Positions 32,791 to 38,195 of a stretch of 38,195 bases of DNA are shown here, piece after piece. The position numbers were made by a program, and so were the translations under genes. Source of the stretch: an uncultured Paraprevotella sp. (GTDB lineage: Bacteria; Bacteroidota; Bacteroidia; Bacteroidales; Bacteroidaceae); assembly GCA_910584955.1 (NCBI GenBank), contig CAJUDC010000006.1:1-38195 (forward strand), given 5' to 3'. The stretch's first letter is position 1. Every line of letters starts with the position of its first letter. Under the pieces are notes generated by a model. That model searched no databases. It worked only from the letters and a program-made list of their open reading frames with translations, and was not told the origin of the DNA.

Positions 32791-35334
32791 TTATTTGGAT
32801 TTGCCTCCCGAACCCCATGTCCAGGATAGCGTCAGATTCACCTGATTGCGCGTATCAAGCACCGCTTCCACCCGCCGGACCTGCTCACCGCAGCCCGACC
32901 GCCATTCGCTGTACTCTTCGTCCTCCCAGCCGAAAGGATACAGCCACTCCAATCCCAGCCGCCAGTCCCCCAGCCTGCGGGTCACATAGAGTTTCTGCGT
33001 CGCCGCACGACGTATTTCCATATCACCCAGCAAGGTGCGCTCGGCATTTCCCCATATCAGCCCATAGCTCCAGTCGCTCATCCGACCAGACAGTTCCGCC
33101 GTCCAACGGCTATCGTAAAGACTTCGCCGGCAGGAACGGCTACGGTAGTCCATGCGGTGCCAGGCGTATCGGGCCGCCACCTGCAACCAAGGGATTCCAG
33201 GACGGAAAGTCACGGCGGCAAAAGGATAAAAGTCCGTAGCCGCCCTTCCGTTCTCCATCCGATACACCCACTCGCCCGCTGCTTCGGCCAGCCGCGTGAC
33301 AGACGCCATCGGACGCCTCACATAGCGGTAGTCCACTCCCAGCGAAAGGCTATACTCTTGTTTGTTCACTTCTATCCCGACCTGTTGTTTCCAGTCGGCG
33401 GAAGGACGTAACCGGGCATCGCCCATACTGCCGTGACGCGCATCCAGCGGACGGTAGCACAGCGCTGTCCGGGCCACATCGGGCATCAAAGGGACCACCG
33501 TCAGCCCGTAATGCAACGCCACTTCCTCGACCGGGCGGTAATACACAGCGCCTCCGGGTGCCCACACCCAATCAGTGTGCCGTCCGTGCCCCGCGTTCAA
33601 GTCCAACCAGTGCAAGGTCTGTTCCAGTCTCCCCTGCCAGTGCTTGCCCGTATATTCGTACCCTGCCGACAGGCGGTAAGCTGCCGTTCGCAGTTCGTCG
33701 CGGGTGTCCGGTCCGTATGTCTGCCGCAGCACGGCATACCGACGGCTATGTGCACTGCCTACCCGCCAGGTGCCATACCGTCCGGTGCGTTCGTAATCGG
33801 CCCCGAACGTTCCGTCCCACTGCTGTTCGCGACGATGCAGGGCATAACGGAATGCCGGCAACCGGCAACGGTAGTTTTCATAATTCTCTTTTTCGTCGGC
33901 GCCCGTCAGCCACCCGGATACTTGCAGGGCCAGCCGGTCTTTCTCCCGGAATCGCCGTCCGTAAACCGCCGTCAGCCTGGCATCCCATGCACGACCGGCA
34001 CATTCTCTGCGGTCGATCCCCCGGAAATCCGCCCCGTCCCGCCACAACTGTCGGCTCACCCCGCTACCGGGGTCCCGCTCCAGTCCGGCATTTATATGCA
34101 GGTCCCATTCGTTTCTTTCCGTACCGTGCCAGCGCACGCCTCCTTCCAGCCGGTGCTCCTCCCGTGCACGGTGTCCCCGTTCCGTCAAAGCCTGCTCGCC
34201 GTACGGCTCCGGTTCCGTCCCTGTCCACTCCTCCTCGTTGCGGATGCGATGCCGCTGTACCTGATGCCACCGGTAAGCTGCCTGCCAGTCGAATGCGTCA
34301 CCCGCCTGCCGGCCATACAGTGCCAACCGGTTGTCGGCCCACGGGAGCGCACCGAGGATTTCGGCCCCTCCTCCAAGGTTCGTGTGCCGCTTCGTCACCA
34401 GATTGATAGCCGACATGCGGTTTTCTCCTCCGCCACCGGTGCCATACAAATACTCCACATAGACCACGTCGGTCGAACACAAGGCACGCAATTCGTAATA
34501 CGATGCCTTACGCCCGTTGATACGAATGTCCATCTGAGCCGTCTGTCGTTCGGGCTGTCCGGCACTACCGATCAACCTGCCTCCGCCCGGCAACACAAGG
34601 TTGCCCAACAGGTCCATGCTGTTCAGCGTACCGGCCCGCTCCTCCGGTGTAGGCGTAATAATCAGCCGGTCGGGTTTATACAAAAGCGGTTCGCCGTGGA
34701 TGTATACATTGTTCAGCGCCCATACGGTGTCTTTCAATTGAATATGCCCCAGATCGACGTCGGCCACCACATTCTGCATGGAGACTACATACGGTCGGCA
34801 CCCCAGGCAACTCACCTTCAGGACTACCGACGGCAAAGAGCGGTTACCGATGCGGAAATAGCCGCTCTCATCGGCCACTGCCGCCGCTACACGCCGGTCG
34901 CTCTCATCACCATAGATCTCTACGGACGCACAAGGCAAAGGCATGTGATCGGCATCCAGCACCCGCCCCATAATGCTGGCTTCGTGTATTCGGTCCTCAT
35001 AGCGGGATATGGAAATAAAATCACGTCCGCTCTTGAAATAGAAAGGCTTGCCCTCCAACAATTGTCCGACGGCCTCTTCCGCATCGGCAGCTTCCAACTG
35101 GCAAGTCACCCGATAAGGTTGCACCTCATCGTACACAAAAAGCAGCGTAGTCTGAAAATGACGTTCCACGATTTTCAAAGCCCGATAGAGCGGTTCCTGC
35201 GTCAAGCTGATATGCAAAAGGGAACCCGAAGACCTGGCGACCGCCCAGCCTGCCACCGACAATCGGAGCCATAGCCCTATCAGCAGCAGGCGCCTCGCCG
35301 TAACGGCTTGTCTGTTTCTCTCCGTGGTCTTCAT
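32791..35334 (-). CDS. TonB-receptor-like outer-membrane transducer with STN domain
   Basis: This 847-residue protein has a signal peptide (residues 1-34) and a secretin/TonB short N-terminal (STN) domain at about 37-112, the part that contacts FecR in transducers. A carboxypeptidase-D-like domain is at about 119-200 ('IMGRVLDADHMPLPCASVEI'). A plug-like region at about 205-315 ('MDIRINGRKASYYELRAL', 'YLYGTGGGGENRMSAINLVT') is followed by a barrel of about 530 residues. It is shorter than SusC proteins and has no SusD partner. It is the first gene of the unit, with sigma and FecR genes directly after it. A signal-transducing receptor for this sigma/anti-sigma pair is the simplest reading; the ligand is unknown. 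Confidence 0.85.
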   Translation of the reverse strand: MKTTERNRQAVTARRLLLIGLWLRLSVAGWAVARSSGSLLHISLTQEPLYRALKIVERHFQTTLLFVYDEVQPYRVTCQLEAADAEEAVGQLLEGKPFYFKSGRDFISISRYEDRIHEASIMGRVLDADHMPLPCASVEIYGDESDRRVAAAVADESGYFRIGNRSLPSVVLKVSCLGCRPYVVSMQNVVADVDLGHIQLKDTVWALNNVYIHGEPLLYKPDRLIITPTPEERAGTLNSMDLLGNLVLPGGGRLIGSAGQPERQTAQMDIRINGRKASYYELRALCSTDVVYVEYLYGTGGGGENRMSAINLVTKRHTNLGGGAEILGALPWADNRLALYGRQAGDAFDWQAAYRWHQVQRHRIRNEEEWTGTEPEPYGEQALTERGHRAREEHRLEGGVRWHGTERNEWDLHINAGLERDPGSGVSRQLWRDGADFRGIDRRECAGRAWDARLTAVYGRRFREKDRLALQVSGWLTGADEKENYENYRCRLPAFRYALHRREQQWDGTFGADYERTGRYGTWRVGSAHSRRYAVLRQTYGPDTRDELRTAAYRLSAGYEYTGKHWQGRLEQTLHWLDLNAGHGRHTDWVWAPGGAVYYRPVEEVALHYGLTVVPLMPDVARTALCYRPLDARHGSMGDARLRPSADWKQQVGIEVNKQEYSLSLGVDYRYVRRPMASVTRLAEAAGEWVYRMENGRAATDFYPFAAVTFRPGIPWLQVAARYAWHRMDYRSRSCRRSLYDSRWTAELSGRMSDWSYGLIWGNAERTLLGDMEIRRAATQKLYVTRRLGDWRLGLEWLYPFGWEDEEYSEWRSGCGEQVRRVEAVLDTRNQVNLTLSWTWGSGGKSK

Positions 35335-35425
35335 ATCCGTATTCTGCTTTTTTATCTATAAAACGTAATACCCGGCCAAAAAGACAAACCGGAATGTACT
35401 TTTTTTCAAAAAAAACGCCGTAAAG

Positions 35426-35433
35426 CAAAGGTA
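35426..35433 (-). promoter_or_regulatory. -7 promoter box of the receptor-sigma-FecR-LRR operon
   Basis: On the minus strand this is TACCTTTG, a TAnnTTTG match, 91 bp upstream of the receptor start. No -33 TTTG occurs at the usual spacing (one at 35449-35446 is too close). An additional promoter used by the encoded ECF sigma factor cannot be recognised by eye. Confidence 0.5.
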
Positions 35434-35608
35434 ACGATTCTCTTGCAAAACGAAAGGAAACGGGTGCGTTTTTTAACTTTTCCGTGGACGGATTTCGTCG
35501 CATTTCGTCGAATCCGGTACAGGGCGCCGCCCCCTTTTGCCCTACAACGAGCCTTCCGAATACCGGTTGAAAGGCTCCGAAAGGACCGTACCGCCCCCCT
35601 TCCGAAAC

Positions 35609-35706
35609 GCGGCGAGCATCCCGGAACAACGGGGTGAGCATCCCATTTTTACGCGGTGAGCATGACGTAAAAACGCGGTGAGCACCACATTTTCATGCGG
35701 TGCGCA
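35609..35706 (+). repeat. Five-copy direct-repeat array with exact 22-bp period
   Basis: A decamer recurs at 35609 (GCGGCGAGCA), 35631 (GGGGTGAGCA), 35653 and 35675 (both GCGGTGAGCA) and 35697 (GCGGTGCGCA). Each is exactly 22 bp from the next. The 12 nt between decamers vary but often end in AAC or AC. The period is about two helical turns, so all copies face the same side of the DNA. A related, opposite array lies at 20963-21016. It does not encode protein (22 is not a multiple of three) and the repeats are too short for CRISPR. Confidence 0.9.
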
Positions 35707-35713
35707 ACAGAAA

Positions 35714-35751
35714 TACAAAAAAAGGGCATCTCTTGGGTAAGAGATGCCCTT
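35714..35751 (-). terminator. Terminator of the GH105 gene
   Basis: A perfect 13-bp stem (AAGGGCATCTCTT at 35722-35734 on plus, with its reverse complement at 35739-35751; 4-nt loop) is followed on the minus strand by a run of T residues (A-rich plus strand 35716-35723). It lies about 30 bp beyond the stop of the GH105 gene. Confidence 0.93.
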
Positions 35752-35781
35752 GTATGGATTGCTTTTTCCCTAACGGAATTT

Positions 35782-38136
35782 TTATTTCACCGCACCGGCA
35801 GGCTGCCCTACCGTAACCTCCAACGGTTGTTGCAGCGTACGACCGTAGCGCCTCAGCCCGGCCTGCCAGTCGTCCAGTGTAGGTACGTCGTACTTGCTCC
35901 AGGCCGACCCGAAATAATAGGTAAACGTGCTTCCGGGCTGGTAGTCCGTAATCCCCACCACATGACCGACGGCACCGGCCGTCTCCTTTTCCAACGGAAT
36001 GTAGCGGACCGTCTGTAACTTTTCGGGGAAGAGACAACCGAGATACAACTCGCCGTTCTGCGCCTCGGGATGGTCCATGGCATCGGCGTATGCCACATAG
36101 CCGTCACCGGCGTTCATCGCATAAGCCTGAGGAGCCGATTTGTGCACCACCACACCGGCTGCCAACTTACGGGGAGCCGACAAGTTGGTGTAAGCCACCT
36201 GCACCCGGTTGAGGTGTGTCCCCTTGTCGAGCGTAATAAGGCGTGTCTCCACCACACCCGTGTCCGTCCCTACCGTGAGGGGAGGATACGTCAGCCGGGC
36301 CGTGAAACGCAACGGACCGTTATCCAGTATGCGGCACTCCTTCCAGCACCAGGGATAAAGGAAGCGGTCACCGTCCATCAGGGCCGGTGCACCGGCTCCC
36401 AAGGTGGGGCCTACGGCATAGGCATCCATGCCGTAACCGTGGTCGCGGTGGTAAGTCAGCGTACGGTGCAGCGAGTCGGTCTCGCTTCCCCGTCCCGCCT
36501 TGCGCATGCGTGCCTGGATGCCGTAGGACGTCAGTTCACTGTTATATAGACCATCCACTACGGGAACGGGCCTGTTCTTGGTAAACACATCAAAGCCGTA
36601 AAGCGTCAGCTTGTCACGCTGCGAAGCCGGTCCGTAGGCACGCCATCCGTTACGGTCGTTCTCCCATGCCAGATCGTCCATACGGTCGGGATACACCCGT
36701 CCGTTGGCCGTATGCACATAGTCGGACGGTATGCCCTTGGCAAACCGGAACACAGCGGTCTGACCGGGACGCACAAAGGCCTGAATGAGTACCTTGCCGT
36801 CATAAGTAAGCTGATAGGGCACTTCATCGTTGTCGCCGTCGCGCACCACAAACTGGCGTCCACCCTCTATTTTCAGATTTTCGAATACCGTTTTCGCATC
36901 CAGTTCCACCACATCGTTACGGTTCCAGGCCGTAGGATTCTTCACGCTCACCGTAAACGTAGGGCCGTTCTTGCCATCGATGCTACCGTTCTGATAACGC
37001 GCCATCTCGCAGGCGGCCAGCAGCCAGGCTCCCGTGCCGAACGGAGCCTGCGAACGGGCATCCACCGTACGCGTCGGATCGGGCTTCTCGCCGATAGGCT
37101 GCACGTAGCCGATGCTCCCGTCGGGCTGCAAGGCAGTCTGTGTCAGATACGTCCAGGCCTTGTTGATGACGGGCATGTAGGTGTCGTGATCCAGATAGCC
37201 GTGGTTCACTCCCCACAGCAGACCGTAGGTAAAGAAGGCCGTACCGCTCGTCTCGGGACCGGGAGCATCGGCCTCGCAGAGCATACTGCGGCTCCAGTAT
37301 CCTCCGGCCTGCTGGCAACGGGCCACGCCCTCGGCCAGTTCGCGGAAGCGTTGCACAAAAATGGCCCGGTGCTCATAATCGCGGGGCATATCGGCCAGTA
37401 CCTTGGCCAGTCCGGCCAACACCCAGCCGTCGCCGCGCGCCCAGAAACTCTTGCCGCCGTCGGCCGTCTTCACTTTCGGATAAATATATTTGGCATCACG
37501 GTAGTAGAGCTGTGCTTCCTTGTCGTACATCAGACTGTCGCTCCAGAGAAAATTCTCATGCAGTTTGTCCAGATACATCCGGTCGCCCGTGAGCAGATAC
37601 ATCTTTGTCATGACGGGCATCACCATATACAGCGCGTCGGCCCACCACCAGAATTTGTTGTCCCTGCTGTGGCATTCGTAGCTCATCACCTCTTTGGCGC
37701 GCGCCACTTTGTATTCCGCCGGGTTTAGGTGATACATGTCGATGTACGTCTGGAAACAGATCTGCCAGTCGCCGAAGAGCACGAAATCCATCCCTTCCCC
37801 ATACGTCTGGTAGCGCCATTTGCGTTTGTCGGTGCTCGTGGCTCCCATCCAGCGGTTATGACGACACCACTTTTCGCTGTAGTCCAGATAGGCCGGATCA
37901 CCGGTAAGCCGGTAAGCCTCCATGTTGCCGGTAAAATAGGCGGCCTGGTCCCAAAAAGCCCATACCTGGGGCTTGCGGGTGGTCTGCCAGTAATCATTTA
38001 CTTTCTTGATGAGCTGCAAGGTATTCGCAGCCGGCTCGCGCTGTTTTACTTTTTTCTTGCGGGCGGCCTGCGCTTCGGGCATCCCCGCTACAAGCAGGCC
38101 GAGCAACAGCCCGACCACTGTTCCAAGTCTTTTCAT
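35782..38136 (-). CDS. GH105 unsaturated-glycuronyl hydrolase fused to a DUF4861-like domain
   Basis: This 784-residue secreted protein has a signal peptide (cleavage near AQA|A, residue 24). Residues about 35-385 form a GH105/GH88-type (alpha/alpha)6 barrel with 'YGEGMDFVLFGDWQICFQTY', 'KFWWWADALYMVMPVMTKMY', 'SFWARGDGWVLAGLAKVL' and 'SGTAFFTYGLLWGVNHGYLD'. Asp167 in WWWADALYM corresponds to the usual general acid/base. The C-terminal half (about 390-780) is a beta-rich region that looks like DUF4861, a domain named from memory and unchecked, which tends to accompany pectin-degrading enzymes. GH105 enzymes remove the unsaturated uronic acid left by lyases on rhamnogalacturonan and similar oligosaccharides. 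No lyase or Sus gene is visible next to it, though the upstream side lies outside the window. Confidence 0.88.
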   Translation of the reverse strand: MKRLGTVVGLLLGLLVAGMPEAQAARKKKVKQREPAANTLQLIKKVNDYWQTTRKPQVWAFWDQAAYFTGNMEAYRLTGDPAYLDYSEKWCRHNRWMGATSTDKRKWRYQTYGEGMDFVLFGDWQICFQTYIDMYHLNPAEYKVARAKEVMSYECHSRDNKFWWWADALYMVMPVMTKMYLLTGDRMYLDKLHENFLWSDSLMYDKEAQLYYRDAKYIYPKVKTADGGKSFWARGDGWVLAGLAKVLADMPRDYEHRAIFVQRFRELAEGVARCQQAGGYWSRSMLCEADAPGPETSGTAFFTYGLLWGVNHGYLDHDTYMPVINKAWTYLTQTALQPDGSIGYVQPIGEKPDPTRTVDARSQAPFGTGAWLLAACEMARYQNGSIDGKNGPTFTVSVKNPTAWNRNDVVELDAKTVFENLKIEGGRQFVVRDGDNDEVPYQLTYDGKVLIQAFVRPGQTAVFRFAKGIPSDYVHTANGRVYPDRMDDLAWENDRNGWRAYGPASQRDKLTLYGFDVFTKNRPVPVVDGLYNSELTSYGIQARMRKAGRGSETDSLHRTLTYHRDHGYGMDAYAVGPTLGAGAPALMDGDRFLYPWCWKECRILDNGPLRFTARLTYPPLTVGTDTGVVETRLITLDKGTHLNRVQVAYTNLSAPRKLAAGVVVHKSAPQAYAMNAGDGYVAYADAMDHPEAQNGELYLGCLFPEKLQTVRYIPLEKETAGAVGHVVGITDYQPGSTFTYYFGSAWSKYDVPTLDDWQAGLRRYGRTLQQPLEVTVGQPAGAVK

Positions 38137-38195
38137 GATATGTTCGGATTTAGGAAATAAATACTACTTACGTACTTGTTTTTCATTCAACGGAC

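Larger units (their letters stand above)
35335..35781. other. Non-coding region between the receptor operon and the GH105 gene
   Basis: No gene is convincing here. It holds a -7 box for the receptor operon (35426-35433), a tandem ATTTCGTCG pair with 10-bp period (35492-35500 and 35502-35510), a 7-bp inverted repeat (GAGCCTT 35549-35555 with AAGGCTC 35571-35577), the five-copy repeat array (35609-35706) and the GH105 terminator (35714-35751). Confidence 0.7.

Noticed and set aside
33433..35274. A 613-codon plus-strand open frame antisense to the TonB-receptor-like gene
   Set aside because: The product is low in recognisable structure, and the minus-strand protein has signal peptide, STN, CarboxypepD and plug motifs in order.
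35609..35706. Possible CRISPR array
   Set aside because: The conserved part is 10 bp and the intervals 12 bp, both much shorter than CRISPR repeats and spacers, and no cas gene is present.

Overview
The window is chromosomal DNA of a gut-type Bacteroidales bacterium, Bacteroides or Parabacteroides-like. The genus is inference, because no rRNA or marker gene is present. The evidence is two SusC/SusD pairs, many signal-peptidase-II lipoproteins, an ECF sigma/FecR/TonB-receptor set, a GH2 beta-galactosidase, a GH105 enzyme, and TAnnTTTG-type -7 promoter boxes in place of E. coli -10 boxes.

Layout. (1) 303-18112, plus strand: seven closely spaced genes (gaps 10-29 bp) that look like one ~17.8 kb operon. 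They encode a four-domain fasciclin (FAS1) lipoprotein, SusC, SusD, two further FAS1-like lipoproteins, a second SusC and a second SusD. A strong terminator follows at 18145. No glycan-degrading enzyme is encoded, so the substrate cannot be read from context. (2) 18287-20760, plus strand: an AT-richer accessory stretch with a HigB/HigA-type toxin-antitoxin pair, a Y4mF/HipB-like HTH repressor overlapping a YhcG-type PD-(D/E)XK nuclease gene, and a small possible secreted peptide. (3) 20761-21316: non-coding, with hairpins, phased TTCAC elements, a small 22-bp-period repeat array and the lacZ terminator. (4) 21317-24469, minus strand: a secreted GH2 beta-galactosidase. (5) 24679-30315, plus strand: three coupled genes for a polytopic membrane protein, a propeller-type lipoprotein with a CxxCH motif, and a DPP-IV-like serine peptidase. 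(6) 35334-30434, minus strand: a four-gene unit in the order TonB-receptor-like transducer, ECF sigma factor, FecR anti-sigma factor, BspA-type leucine-rich-repeat protein. (7) 35335-35781: non-coding, with a five-copy repeat array of exactly 22-bp period. (8) 38136-35782, minus strand: a GH105 unsaturated-glycuronyl hydrolase fused to a DUF4861-like domain.

The most unusual points are the repeat family with a 22-bp period, found at two separate non-coding sites with a shared conserved decamer; the enzyme-free FAS1/SusCD operon with two transporters, the second of which lacks a recognisable Ton box; the HTH-YhcG pair with repeated GGGTATA boxes in its promoter region; the CxxCH lipoprotein, membrane protein and peptidase trio; and the receptor-first order of the sigma/anti-sigma operon. 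All functional statements rest on reading motifs by eye. No database search was run.
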